64,000 nt of DNA from Ixodes scapularis (GCF_016920785.2 NW_024609884.1:79760311-79824310); one strand, 5' to 3'; shown: positions 21,190-31,289, counted from the first letter of the stretch. A program made the numbers and translations. Notes: generated by a model from the letters alone, not told the origin.

Positions 21190-21393
21190 TCGGCTATGTG
21201 TGACCATCTTCCAGCTCGTGGTCCTCACCGCTTCACATGGTGCCCAAGAAGACAAGGAACTGGCGACCCAGTGGACATTCCCGGGCATTGAACAAGGCTA
21301 CAGTCCCCGATCATTATTCAATATCTTATCTCCAGGACCTCTGCGGCATCGTAGAGGGTGCTACTATTTTCAGCAAAGTAGGTCTTTATATAC
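21190..21393 (+). pseudogene. Reverse transcriptase, N-terminal fragment
   Basis: A segment reading SSPLHMVPKKTRNWRPSG, then ALNKATVPDHY and FSKVGLY, is Gypsy RT from block 1 to the first catalytic region; the usual catalytic aspartate in the F.K.DL motif reads as G here. The frame is interrupted by the hAT MITE at 21394. Confidence 0.8.
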
Positions 21394-22335
21394 CAGCGGT
21401 CTCAAACTCATTCGCATGGGCCAGATAGGTCGAGGGCCAAGTGGGAAGGGGGTGGGGGCGGCAATATCTTGTTATTTTGGGGACAAAAAGAAAATAAACA
21501 AACAAGCAGCAGTGGAATGTCGCTTACTAAGCAGCCGACTGTCCGAACGACACCCTAGTGATTTTCTAGGGGAACCTTGTGCTTTCTGTGTTTTGTAAGC
21601 TCACCGTTTTGTGATCATTAGATTTAATTTGCATATACGACTACTTTGAACCCAACCTGATGTTAGAAATCTTAAAACACCAACGTACTAGGAATTTTAA
21701 GTAGAACGAAGCAAGCGCAAATTCTTCGCCCTGTCGCACAATGGCTCAACAGGCATAAACAATATCCCTTTACAACAGTTTTTGCTTTCCTGAGGCTTTT
21801 TTTTTAGCTGCTATGTTGAAAAATACCTGTATCTTAAAGGTTTTTTTCTGGCGGTCAGAAGTCCGAGCTCACAGCTTCATGTTTGGCAATTGGTCCTGCT
21901 GAGCGAGAGTTCGTGCAGCCGAGGTTCCTCCTTGAGCAAAGAGCTTGCACTCGTAGACTAGTAGTGGTATTGCCATTACGATCGATTTACACAAGAAAGG
22001 GTTGAGAAGCAAATATTTAGAAAAAGCAACACTCAGCCCCTCCCCCCCCCCCCTCCTCCAAAAAATAAAAAAACACGCAAACAAACAAACAGAATAGGTA
22101 GTGCATCTTGGTAAAATTAGCGCAAAGGCAGTGGAGTGAAAAATCTACGAACACGTTATATAAGCAGAGCTCCTATCGAGCTGAATGAACAACGACATAA
22201 AACTATTATTATGCAATGCGCTAGTAGCGCCCGAGGTATGGGAACGAGGGCTCGCCGCCTCGGGATGTTTACGGGCCACGTCCCAGAGAGTCCCGGGCCG
22301 CATGCGGCTTGCGGGCCGCTTGTTTGAGACCCGTG
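21394..22335. mobile_element. hAT-type MITE in the Gypsy RT
   Basis: The ends are CAGCGGTCTCAAAC and, inverted, CACGGGTCTCAAAC. They are flanked by TTATATAC (21386-21393) and CTATATAC (22336-22343), an 8-bp target duplication with one mismatch. Both ends carry the GGGCC-rich subterminal sequence usual in non-autonomous hAT elements. The 942-bp interior has no transposase. Removing the element and one duplication copy rejoins the Gypsy coding sequence. Confidence 0.8.
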
Positions 22336-22363
22336 CTATATACTCAAAGGTAACGCAAACCAT

Positions 22364-23579
22364 TGTCTGAAATGGGGAAGAAAAATTCCTTCTCGCCCAT
22401 GCACTTTCCCTCTAAAAAGTTTGACCCCTCGCTTCAATTGAATCGGCCGCGACACGTGACCATGATCCCACGCGATTCAGTCGTTTGCTCTGAACTGACG
22501 CCATTTTCGTGCGAGGTATGGCAATGGCTCCGTTGCTTACGTAGTTTTTTTTTTCTTATACCACGATCTTGGCGGCAACGCGATGCGCTGTGGATTGTAC
22601 GAACAGCGTTGCGAAAGGGAAGCTTTTTATTGTTCCGACGGGAAAATAAAATCTTCAGCGACGAAGACAGTGGCTCCACCGGATTGGTCAGAAATGTGTC
22701 AACTGCCTCCAAGGGAGACGGGTGTATTGGCTGTGTAGTTAAATGCACGAGGCGCGTAAACAGCAGACGTCGCATATTCCTCCGTGTGCACATGCACAGT
22801 TGCAGGTAGTATTTGATGTTTATAAAATGTGCACGGAACTAAACCAAGCTGCTGGTTTGGCAAAGCGATCGGTAATGCTAAAAATTACCGAAAAGTCGTG
22901 GGTGTGCACGCGTAGTGCTGTGTTTTATTTGCCTAAAGCCTGGTTCACACATATGCGTCGGTTACGTCCTCGGCGACCAAAACGACAGCAACGACCGGGA
23001 CACCGGGAGAAACGTGGCACACTATCGCATCTCGAATCTACTTTCTGCACTACTTGCCATGTTGTATGCGGGGAACACTTGTCCCGGTGACTTTGCCTTT
23101 GCTGTCGCTTCTGTCGCTTTGAACGCAACCAAGGCAGAGCCGTATATTAGGAGAGTTTGGACAATGGGCGGAGCAAAGGCCGCCGCCACCGCCGAAAACT
23201 CCCCCCGCGGTTAGAGCGTAAACTAAAGGTACGACACAGCGTCGACCAATCAAGACACCGCGACGTCACAATATTGCAAACAACATTTAAAGCGTCAAAT
23301 GGAAGCGTTCAATCTCGGCCCCTCTACTCCATCTCACAAATGTCTGTAGTAAAGACAAAGGCACAGGCGCTTGAGCCTAGCTCAGCGAAATGCTTTTGCT
23401 TGTACCAGAACTCGTGCATAGGAGGCACTTTCCAAAGCCACGCGCTCGTGCCCATGCCTTTGTCTGCACTGCTGATGTTTGTGCAGATGGAGTATTGGTG
23501 ACAGTTTGCCCTGGGCCGGCTTGCTAGAACAGCGTCTACACTCTCACGTGATTCCAAGATGGCAGCGCCCATGCGAACC
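22364..23579. other. Unidentified insertion in the Gypsy RT
   Basis: Gypsy sequence stops after a NH codon pair at about 22363. RT sequence resumes at 23580 with a repeat of the earlier CAGCAAAGTAG (also at 21371), followed by three copies of a CCAAATCCTCAT unit. In between is 1.2 kb of non-Gypsy DNA with no TIR, poly(A) or coding motif I can recognise. A GTTCACACATATGCG motif near 22943 resembles Harbinger-type ends (compare 41892). Its nature is unknown. Confidence 0.5.
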
Positions 23580-24060
23580 CTACAGCAAAGTAGATCCTCA
23601 TCCAAATCCTCATCCAAATCCTCATCGAGCCTGCTGCTTTTCCAAAGACTCCATCGTCACGCCTTTCGGGTTGTTTAAATATTTGCGAATGCCTTTTGGA
23701 CTTAGCAACGTCGCTCAAACCTTCCAGCGGTTTGTTTACCAAGTCCCTTCATGGTTTTACATTCACATTTGCTTACATCGACGACATCTTGGTATTAGTC
23801 ACACACCGGAAGAGCACGGTGACCACTTTTACGACAACTCTTCTCTCGGCTGCAAGAATAAGGTCTGGTTGTCAACGTGACCAAATCTGAGTTCGGCGTC
23901 GAAGAACTACACTTTCTTGGACACCGCGCTGACAGCCACGGCATTCGACCGTTGCCCGAGACAGTAGATGTCGTTAGGAGCTTTCCAGCATCGACGAGAT
24001 AACGAAACTTCGCGAATTTTTTGGGTTAGTTAATTTTTACCGCCTATTTATACCCCACTG
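23580..24060 (+). pseudogene. Reverse transcriptase, C-terminal fragment
   Basis: The sequence reads VTPFGLFKYLRMPFGLSN and QTFQRF (frame changes between them), then FAYIDDILVL in another frame, then FLGH. IDD in YIDD holds the two catalytic aspartates and is intact. Frameshifts separate each block. Confidence 0.85.
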
Positions 24061-24179
24061 TGCAAGTGTCTGTCGCTCCGACTGACTCAAAGGTAACCAA
24101 ACGAAGACGCCACCGGTGAACTGCACAGAAGGCTCATCAAACTTTCCAAGCGGTAAAGGATGCCATCGTTAATGCCACC

Positions 24180-24450
24180 ATGCTCATGCGTCCTAATATC
24201 TCCATCATGGTAGATGCCTCAGATGGCGCAGTGGGAGCTGTTCTACAGCAGCAAGTAGAAGGCAACAGCCATCATTTGTCATTTTTATTTAGGAAGTTGT
24301 CCCCAACTGAAGTCCAAAACAGCACCTTTGGACGGGAGCTTTTGGCCATCTACCTCGCAATCAAGCACTTCCTCCACTTCGTTAAGGACTGAAACTTTTA
24401 CATACTGATTGACCACAAGCCAATAACTTATGAGCTAACTTCCAGCAGTG
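24180..24450 (+). pseudogene. RNase H domain fragment
   Basis: The frame reads SIMVDASDGAVGAVLQQ, then FLFRKLSPTE, and FGRELLAIYLAIKHF. This is the Gypsy RNase H, with the first catalytic aspartate in the VDAS motif and the glutamate in RELLAIY. A frame change follows, with a DHKP segment at about 24410-24420. It is part of the Pol polyprotein and acts with the RT. Confidence 0.85.
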
Positions 24451-24470
24451 CGTCTTCTCCGCGAGAGGTG

Positions 24471-25280
24471 TGACCACATGGCCTCCGTTTCTGAATTCAC
24501 GACCGACATCCGCTTTGTGAAGAACACGGACAACTCTGCAGCGGACGCGCTTTCCAGGACTGGCGTGAACCAATAGTTCCTCCAAACATCTTGTGGTTTC
24601 TTAAACAGAGCCTGCAGCAGCCCATTGCGTTGATCCCGAACTTGCACGCCTCACAGAAACGTCAGCGACTCTTGCTGTTGAGGACATCCGGATGCCTAAC
24701 TCCGACATCACGGTCACATGTGCTATGTCAACAGTACAACCCCGCCAGTTCGTCCCTACCCATTTACGTTGGGAAGTCTTCAACTAGCCTCACTACCTAT
24801 CCTACCCTGGAATAACAGCCACTCAGCGTCTAACTTGTGGCAAGATTCACCTGGCCACGTATCTACGCTGACGTGCGACCACATGGCCTCCGTTTCTGAA
24901 TTCACGACCGACATCCGCTTTGTGAAGAATACGGACAACTATGCAGCCGACGCGCTTTCCAGGACTGGCGTGAACCAATAGTTCCTCCTAACAGCTTGTG
25001 GTTTCTTAAACAGAGCCTGCAGCAGCCCATTGCGTTGATCCCGAACTTGCACGCCTCACAGAAACGTCAGCGACTCGTGCTGTTGAGGGCATCCGGATGC
25101 CTAACTTCGACATCACGGTCACATGTGATATGTCAGCAGTACAACCCCGCCAGTTCGTCTCTACCCATTTACGTTGGGAAGTCTTCAACTAACTTCACTA
25201 CCTATCCCACCCTGGAATAACACCACTCAGCGTCTAACTTGTGGCAAGATTCATCTGGCCACGTATCTACGCTGACGTGC
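24471..25280 (+). repeat. 405-bp tandem duplication within Gypsy pol
   Basis: The block starting near CCACATGGCCTCCG at 24474 returns at 24879, an offset of 405 bp, and continues with high identity to about 25280. It spans the end of RNase H and the start of the integrase region. The copies differ by scattered substitutions and a base or two of indel, so the duplication is not an assembly echo of one read. Confidence 0.85.
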
Positions 25281-25739
25281 GGAGTTAGGCTAAGACCGGC
25301 GTGTAATGCCAGCGCTTGAAGATTTATCGGTATACCATTACACCATTGGGGACGTTTAGACCACCAGACTCACGTTCCACCCAGATCCATACTGACGTAG
25401 AAGGACCGCTTCCTCCTTACAACTACAGCTACATCGTGACAGCTGTGGATAGATTCACGCGGTGGCCCGAGGTTGCCCCAATGAGGGACATCACAGCGCA
25501 AACATTCGCCCGCACACTCATCGGAATGGGGGTTAGTCGATTTGCCGTCCCACAGTCTATTACTACAGACAGTTGACGACAGTTCAAATCGTCACTGTCA
25601 CAACAGCTTATCATCCAATATCAAACGGAATGGTTGAACGCTTTCCCCACGAACTCAAAGCAGCTACCAAGGCACTGCCGAACAGCCTAGCGTGGAAAGA
25701 AGCCCTCCCTCTGGGTTTTGCTGGACATCCGAACAGCCT
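24560..25739 (+). pseudogene. Integrase N-terminal and catalytic core fragment
   Basis: After the duplicated block, HTDVEGPLPPYNYSYIVTAV and DRFTRWPEVAPM (25390-25480) show the integrase core; the first catalytic aspartate is in the HTDVEGPLP motif and the second would lie in the TTDS segment near 25560, followed by an in-frame stop. The HHCC finger is not readable. Coding sequence reaches an LDIRTAFK segment at 25739 and is cut by a TTAA MITE. Confidence 0.8.
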
Positions 25740-25743
25740 TTAA

Positions 25744-26310
25744 AGAGTCACTGGCACCCCCGCAAAAATGTTTTTATTTTTGCCAGGCGCATCATTGATT
25801 GGGTGTCAGAATTAGACTACCCAATCGATATTTTGCTACAGCGTCACGTATATTTTTATTAAGTAAAAAAAAAACAAAAAAAAAACGCAATTGTTCGAAA
25901 CCGAAACTGAAACTGGACTGGGGATGAAGAAGAAATATAGAGGAGGAGAATGTTGTCCAAAGTCACGTGGCTGTGGAACTTTTTCTTAGATTATTATTCA
26001 ACGTATTTGCAGCTTTTTACAAGCCACAACAAATGGGTATCATATTTTGTCTATTTTTAGCATTGAGTGTGTGCCTTCGATGATCCACGGCTTTAATTAA
26101 CTTTGGTGGTTTTGTCTGAACCATAGAAAAGGGCACGTGACCATGGAGAAGAGAGTGAGCGCGATTCAAACCGGCTAGTTCTCGATCGGCTGTTTTCGGG
26201 CGGAAATAAATATAATTTCAAGCCGCAAATTGTGTTCTGGGTGGTTGGGCTCTCATATGTCATGTACAAATAAAAATCTTGGCGAGCATAAATACCCTGT
26301 CAGTGTCCCT
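25744..26310. mobile_element. TTAA-flanked MITE, family T1
   Basis: TTAA lies at 25740-25743 and 26311-26314. The ends are inverted and imperfect: AGAGTCACTGGCAC on the left, AGGGACACTGACAG on the right when inverted. TTAA duplication suggests piggyBac mobilisation. Excising it with one TTAA restores the Gypsy integrase reading (LDIRTAFK joined to SDINCS). The interior is non-coding, AT-rich on the left, with a CACGTG box near 26134. A partial inverted copy is at 57296-57545. Confidence 0.85.
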
Positions 26311-26311
26311 T

Positions 26312-26705
26312 TAAATCCGACATCAACTGCAGCGTGGCGGAATTGGTTTACGGCAGGTCACTCCGTCCCCCCTGCCAGGGGAATTTTTCCACCCATGAAC
26401 TGGCACTGGGCTAGAAAGTGCTGAAAACTATGTTCAGCGACAGCGCGTCCTGATACAGGACCTCCGACCTACCAACACTATAGGGTGCCTTCAACACGAT
26501 ACACCTCTATCTCAAGTGACATTCTACGGTGTTCGCACGTCTTCTTGAGACACAACGGCGTCAAGAAGCCATTACAGCCTCCGTACGACGGACCGTTTCA
26601 ATTCCTATGACGCGATCGAAAGACTACGACGCTGCTAAATCTAATCAACGGTAAGGACCATGTCGTTTCGTTAGACCGAGTGAAGCCCGCTCATCTTGAG
26701 ATCGA
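26312..26705 (+). pseudogene. Integrase C-terminal fragment
   Basis: Coding sequence resumes with AELVYGRSLRPP-like codons after SDINCS. Further on, in shifting frames, come a YDGPF-like segment and NGKDHVVSLDRVKPAHLE (26650-26703), the last being the conserved C-terminal motif of Gypsy integrase (VS.DRLKPA). It is broken by several indels. Confidence 0.75.
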
Positions 26706-26846
26706 CTTTTGCGTGTCACCAGTATCACTAGTCCGGGGAACTTGTCAAGTTAGTTTCCGTTCCGGCAACACTCAAAACGTGTCGCGACAGACATCAAGAC
26801 TCTTCACCATAGCGGACAGCTCAGACGTCCCCTCCACCTCCTCACT

Positions 26847-26869
26847 AAAAGGGGGAGGGGGAGGAGGGT
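26847..26869 (+). other. Polypurine tract
   Basis: AAAAGGGGGAGGGGGAGGAG ends just before the 3' LTR. In LTR elements this primes plus-strand DNA synthesis. The position, immediately 5' of the LTR start, supports the LTR boundary. Confidence 0.85.
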
Positions 26870-26871
26870 AC

Positions 26872-27021
26872 TGGGGTGATCATCCGCAGAGGAAGAAGAG
26901 GGTGGTCACGGGGGCACGAGCTTGAGGCCCCGCATCGACTCAAGATGGTTTCGAACCACGGCACTTAAGCTCTTATAAATAATATGAATTAAAACGCGAT
27001 GTAGAGGAAACGTCCCCTGCA
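26872..27021 (+). repeat. 3' LTR of the Gypsy element
   Basis: It runs TGGGGTGATC to CCCTGCA, 150 bp, aligned without length change to the 5' LTR. Frequent differences are mostly transitions, which indicates considerable age. Confidence 0.9.
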
Positions 27022-27025
27022 ATGT

Positions 27026-27140
27026 CGTCACTAGATGAGCCGTCGGCGCATTCACCAAGGACACGCAGCCGAGATAGTGACGACATGATTGGAACGACTA
27101 CATCCGTTTTTTAAGCGTCAGTGTGGGCAGAACTTGTGGC
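27026..27140. repeat. Centre and right arm of the MITE that hosts the Gypsy element
   Basis: GTCGTCACTA at 27025-27035 and its complement TAGTGACGAC at 27075-27084 form the inner stem. The outer part mirrors 17302-17356. Together with the left arm, this makes a palindromic MITE of about 170 bp before the Gypsy insertion. Confidence 0.75.
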
Positions 27141-27350
27141 TTACCCTTATTTATTTATTTATTTTACGCTACTACTCGTATATATTTTACGATACTACTA
27201 AGGTCACTCGCCCGTGAAAGAGGGACTGAACTGGTCCCCAAACGTCGGGTAAATGTTTATTAAATTTTTGGTTAGAGTCCCTATTTTTCGCTTCATGTCT
27301 ATTCCTAACCAGGCAGAGGGCTGCCGAACGTTTACCTTCAAGGCGATATC

Positions 27351-27617
27351 ACTCTAAAAACATTTGTGCGTCTTCTTTCCCGCACAACACTCAGAGAGCC
27401 AATCAGCGCAACTTGCGGAGGCAGCTCAGCAAATGACGATGCCTGAAACATGTTTAGACCAAAAAACGCAATCTGAGTTATGTCACAACTCAGTCTGCGT
27501 TTTTTGGTCTAAACATATGTTTCGGCATCTTCATTCGCTGAGCTGCCTCCGTAAGTTGTGGTGATTGGCTCTCCGAGTGTGGTGCGGGAAAGGAGACGCA
27601 CTTACTTTTTTTAGAGT
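27351..27617. mobile_element. Palindromic MITE, family P, copy A
   Basis: ACTCTAAAAA at the left end and TTTTTTTAGAGT at the right end bound a nearly complete 267-bp palindrome. The arms share the blocks GTGCGTC, CCAATCA, GGAGGCAGCTCAGC, AACAT.TTTAGACCAAAAAA and CGCA.. They meet at a GTTATGTCACAAC centre. Ends of the CACTCTAAA type next to TA suggest a Tc1/mariner-type MITE. Other copies are at 42637, 48391 and 48883. Confidence 0.85.
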
Positions 27618-27760
27618 ATACTACTACCCCTAACAAAGGAGCATCGAAAGAGAGAGTTACAAAAAATATATAAATGCAAACATTTCGAGTTTTCAAGTCA
27701 ATCTGAATTAGTGATGCTGGGGTGAAGGCTATTCCAATCGGATATAGTTTGTGGAAAAAA

Positions 27761-28358
27761 CTAATATTTAAAGCAATTTATGCGGACCTGGAAATTGTTT
27801 ATGTATCTTGGGTGTGAAGCTAATCTTAGTTCTGGTAGAGAAGCTATAAACATGTTGTCTGTGTTGATGTGAAAGCTGCCCGTGATGATCTGAAAGAGAG
27901 TTTTCAGCCTGTCAGTTATCGCGTGGTGTGAGAGAGGAGTCAGGTCTATTTGTTCAATTAATGATGTCGGCGAATCGTACCACCCATATTTATTAAAAAT
28001 AAATCTTAGGGCCATTCTCCGCTCCATTTCCTATCTCTCTATTGACGACTGTGTAGGGGTCCCAGACGGCACGTGAGTATTCTAGTGTTGGCCTAATTAA
28101 CGTTTTATATGCTAGGAATTTAACTTCAAAGGTTACGAATTTAAGTGATCGTTTTAGTTGCCAGAGTTTGTTTGTAGCTTCGGGGGTAAAGGAAGCAATG
28201 CGTGAGTTCCAGGAGAAGTTCTTCGAAATGGCAATTCCCAGATACTTGTACTCTGAGACGCTGTTAAGTGCATGTCCGTCTAATCGGTAGCTAAAAAGGT
28301 AAAGGTATTTCTTTAGGGTTATGGTCACAGTTACACACTTGGAGGGGTTCAAATTCAC
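27761..28358 (-). pseudogene. LINE-2 C-terminal segments
   Basis: Two adjoining frames continue the protein. The first (27993-28358) starts MNLNPSKCVTVTI and contains SEYKYLGIAI, LAYKTLIRPTLEYSRAVWDP, the standard post-RT sequence. The second (27761-28027) starts MERRMALRFIFNKYG, the basic RRA.RFI-type motif common near the C-terminus of CR1/L2 LINEs. One frameshift separates them. Confidence 0.8.
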
Positions 28359-28791
28359 TTGTCAATTCCTGCACCATGTTTAGTTTGAGCTGGTCATCAG
28401 GGGAATCAATGATGCTATATACAATACAATCATCAGCCAACAATTTGATATTTACATCAATATCTGAAAATAAGTCATTCATAAAGAGTAAAAATAATAG
28501 CGACGAGAGTCTAGAACCCTGCCGTACACCGGATATAACACTGCATCTATTCGAAGCAGAACCACCAAAGGAAACAAATTGCAGACTCTTTGCCAAAAAA
28601 GCGTGCAGCCAATTTAAGATTTGGTAATTTTTTAATATAGTATGAAGCTTTTGTAACAGCTTAGTATGCGAGACAACATCGAAAGTCTTAGCCAGATCTA
28701 AATATGTAACATCCACCTGTTTGTTTTTATTCAGCGCGGAAGCAAAATCATGGACAGTAAGTAAGAGCTGTGTGGTTGTCGAGTAGCCCAA
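28291..28791 (-). pseudogene. LINE-2 reverse transcriptase core
   Basis: This 166-codon frame opens with GYSTTTQLLLTVHDFASAL, then has YLDLAKTFDVV with the first catalytic aspartate (residues about 30-40), GVRQGSRLSSLLFLLFMND at about 90-108 and LLADDCIVY with ADD at about 118-121. The Q in the RQG block and both terminal aspartates are present. The frame shifts after about residue 145 into the next segment. Confidence 0.85.
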
Positions 28792-29005
28792 TCTAAATCC
28801 GACTTAGTGTTTGATGTTGGTCTAAAAAGCTAGTGATAGGCTTCCCAATTATATTTTAGAGTATTTTGCAGCACTGAGATGTTATTGAAATAGGAGGATA
28901 GTTTGACAGATCGGCTTCTTGGCCCTTTTTGTGAATGGGTTGCATTTTAGCTCTTTTCCAGTAACTTGGTAAATCTGCATTTGAGAGAGATTTTAATATT
29001 GCGCG

Positions 29006-29479
29006 AAATATTAATATCGCGGGAAAAACGAAAAATATTTAATTTACAAAAACAACTTTGCCCTTTTGCTAATTTCTTAAATTTGTTTCGCCTCTAAGAG
29101 TGATTTTCGTTAGTAGGCGAATTGTAACCTAACCCATAAATAAAGTAAATAAAAAGTTAGTTAACCGATTTGAGTTAATTAGCCAGCTTACCATGATGCT
29201 TTGTTCCTTAGCCAATGTCCACCGAGCCTGATAAGTACATAGTGAAGACGGCACCTGTGTAACTCGCAACGCTTTAAAAGGAATCTATCGCAATTAAAAT
29301 TTAACCTCCTGTATAACTCTTATTTCTTGTGTGAATCAGCAGGAGTAGGAGGTGTTTGTCCGTACAAAGTTTCTCTATCTCGCCTTAACTTGAACCGCGA
29401 ACCGCACCACCAAAGGAAAGCATTTCCCGAGTGTAATTTCTTGCTACGCCACGCACCATACAAGTTCGAGAACGTCGAC
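29006..29479. other. Intergenic, no gene seen
   Basis: AT-rich DNA between the LINE and the minisatellite. No motif recognised. Confidence 0.5.
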
Positions 29480-29561
29480 CTTCAGATGGATGTTCAGACT
29501 CGTCTGACTCGCAGATGGATGTTTTGACATGTTGGATGACTTGGCTTAGTGGATATTTCGA
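29480..29561. repeat. Degenerate GTTGGATGTTTTGAC minisatellite, left part
   Basis: Units such as ATGGATGTTCAGACTCG and AGATGGATGTTTTGAC belong to the same family as at 16498-16640. The array is split by the hAT element and continues at 30551-30640. Confidence 0.6.
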
Positions 29562-29569
29562 CCTATAAT

Positions 29570-30542
29570 TAGGGTTCCGCGTTTTCGGTTTCTATTTTTT
29601 TTCAAATTTCGGCGTACTTTTTTCGGTGTTTATTTTCAAATTCAATTTTCAGTTTTTTTCGGCGTATATTTTGTCCACAAACGTTTATCGGGTTTTTTCG
29701 GTGAATATAAAATAAACACCAACGGACACTGGATCAGATGATCCTTGTAGCTCTGATATTTGTGATCACTCAAAGGATAACGGCACAGATACACTGGAAA
29801 AACATTTTACACATTTTTGGCAAATGTGTGCAACTGTAAAACAAACAAGAAAAACAGACGTACAAACAAGTCAGATATGAAGCCTATGCCCAAAAAACAT
29901 GGAACTTCACCTTCTGTACCAGGATTACGTGAGCTTATAATAGTACACACACATGTACGTTCCCAGGTTCTCCTCGTTGATTCGCACTCTTTGTTTCCTG
30001 TTAATATGACCCTGAGCTTCGAGAATGCACTCTCAACGCTAACAATGGACTCTGGCATGCTGAGGAGATGAAGGGCTGCCTGAGCCAAAATCGGCCAGTA
30101 AATCAATTGTGACCGCCAAAAGAGACACGGTGCGACGTTTTGAAGCACAACACAACATGCAGAGCTTGCGTCAAGTCAGTTTTCCTTATAACGAATTTGA
30201 AAGCACGCTCGTACATGGCGAAGCCATGGGGCATTTCGGACTTCAAGTTCCGATCGATGATGCGCACATGAAACAAAAGCGTCGTGATGGCATCCGTGTA
30301 TCCCATACATTGGGAAACGTTCCAATAGACCCAATTCCACTTTTTCGTCACGGCCCTGCGGTACGACTGAAAGATCAAAGTGACCTTTACCGGTTAAAAC
30401 TGAATTTTAGAAAATGAATTTGACGTACAATTATCGATTTAAATCGAAAATTCCGAACCTAAATCTGACCCGAATTTCCGAAAATGAATTCGGCATACTT
30501 TTATCGGTTTTTATCGGTTTAAACTGAAAACTCCAAACCCTA
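29570..30542 (-). mobile_element. Internally deleted hAT transposon
   Basis: CCTATAAT at 29562-29569 and 30543-30550 is a perfect 8-bp target duplication. The ends are TAGGGTT and AACCCTA, followed inward by similar TTTTCGGTTT / TTTTCAGTTT blocks and multiple TCGG-rich subterminal repeats. The interior keeps a piece of transposase on the minus strand. Length is 973 bp against 2.5-5 kb for complete hAT elements, so most of the gene is gone. Confidence 0.88.
29807..30148 (-). pseudogene. hAT transposase C-terminal fragment
   Basis: The minus-strand frame of 113 codons contains YWPILAQAALHLLSMPESIV followed by SVESAFSKLRVILT. This is the hAT C-terminal dimerisation motif (WP.LA..A...L..P.S....ER.FS). 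The usual E-R pair before F-S reads as S-A here. The catalytic DDE residues lie further upstream in complete proteins and are not recognisable, so the protein is not active. An adjacent frame (30103-30378) has no motif I can place. Confidence 0.75.
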
Positions 30543-30550
30543 CCTATAAT

Positions 30551-30640
30551 AGGATGTTCTGACCCGTAACACGATCTGGCCGGGTGTCACGTGGCCTGTT
30601 GGATGTTTTGACTCGTTGGATGTTTTGACCATAAGCGGTG
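30551..30640. repeat. Degenerate GTTGGATGTTTTGAC minisatellite, right part
   Basis: TAGGATGTTCTGACCCG, GTTGGATGTTTTGACTCG and GTTGGATGTTTTGACC follow each other after the hAT target duplication. Confidence 0.65.
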
Positions 30641-31289
30641 AAAGTGCAACGTATGCACAGTACCCTTGGCCTATAGACATTTTTACTGTTTAAGAACATA
30701 AACCGCTGCTTGCTTCCCAAGCGACTTGCGGTCGCTCCGTCTTTGCAAGCCCGTGGAGCTTGCTTATGTCAGCAGCGCTAGAAAGCAGAAGTGCTACGTG
30801 GATAACAAAGTTGGAGATTTAGCGAGGGCCTTCGGCTATACGATTTAACGTATTGGAGAAGACAGGTTTGTTTGCAAGAATATTCGGAAATATTGAACAG
30901 ATCTCGCACATCTTGGTTCTTTTGGCGTTCACCTGGAGAATTGGTGGTTAAATGTTTCATCGACTTTTCAAGTACCGGTGTTAGGGTCGGGTTTGTTCAT
31001 TCTTTTTATGAACGGGAAGTTCTCTGGAGCGTCAAAGACTGGAGCACCACCTGGTGACGTTTGCAAAGAAAGGGTCTGTAGAATGACCGCCTCATTGGCC
31101 CGATGCGCTTTTCTCACAGCAGCACGCTTCGTTGAGTCACATTTGCGCGTGCGAGTGAAGAGAAAGAGGCTGTTAATCGGTCTAGGGGAGATAGGGCTGT
31201 TGTTGCCGTGTCTTTTTCTCAGAGAAAATTGGGGAATGAAACCATTATTTTATTTATACAGAGTCGCGTACTGTCCGAAGCACTACGGT
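30641..31289. other. Intergenic, no gene seen
   Basis: Short frames only (up to 104 codons), no motif. No repeat boundary recognised. Confidence 0.5.

Larger units (their letters stand above)
17353..27025 (+). mobile_element. Ty3/Gypsy retrotransposon, CsRn1-like, heavily nested and decayed
   Basis: Two 150-bp LTRs, a Trp-tRNA-type primer site, a polypurine tract and a perfect ATGT target duplication (17353-17356 and 27022-27025) delimit the element. The internal order is gag, protease, reverse transcriptase, RNase H and integrase, as in Ty3/Gypsy. The gag zinc segment and the primer site point to the CsRn1 clade. All genes are broken by stops and frameshifts. Subtracting the nested LINE, hAT MITE, unidentified segment, tandem duplication and TTAA MITE leaves roughly 4.4 kb, close to the usual length of this clade. 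Its LTRs differ at many positions, so the insertion is old, and the nested insertions are younger than it. Confidence 0.9.
27625..29005 (-). mobile_element. Second LINE fragment, minus strand
   Basis: This 5'-truncated LINE of the CR1/L2 type is in decay. On the minus strand it starts near 29005, within the RT (a KRAKMQPIHKKG segment and a NYPPISITS block near 28910), and reaches the C-terminal end near 27761. A 3' end could lie against MITE copy A at about 27625. Its motifs differ from the LINE at 17.9-20.1 kb, so it is a separate family. Confidence 0.8.

Noticed and set aside
30103..30378. Second hAT transposase fragment
   Set aside because: It lies upstream of the recognised fragment on the same strand but shows no RNase H-like or BED motif, so I do not annotate it as coding.
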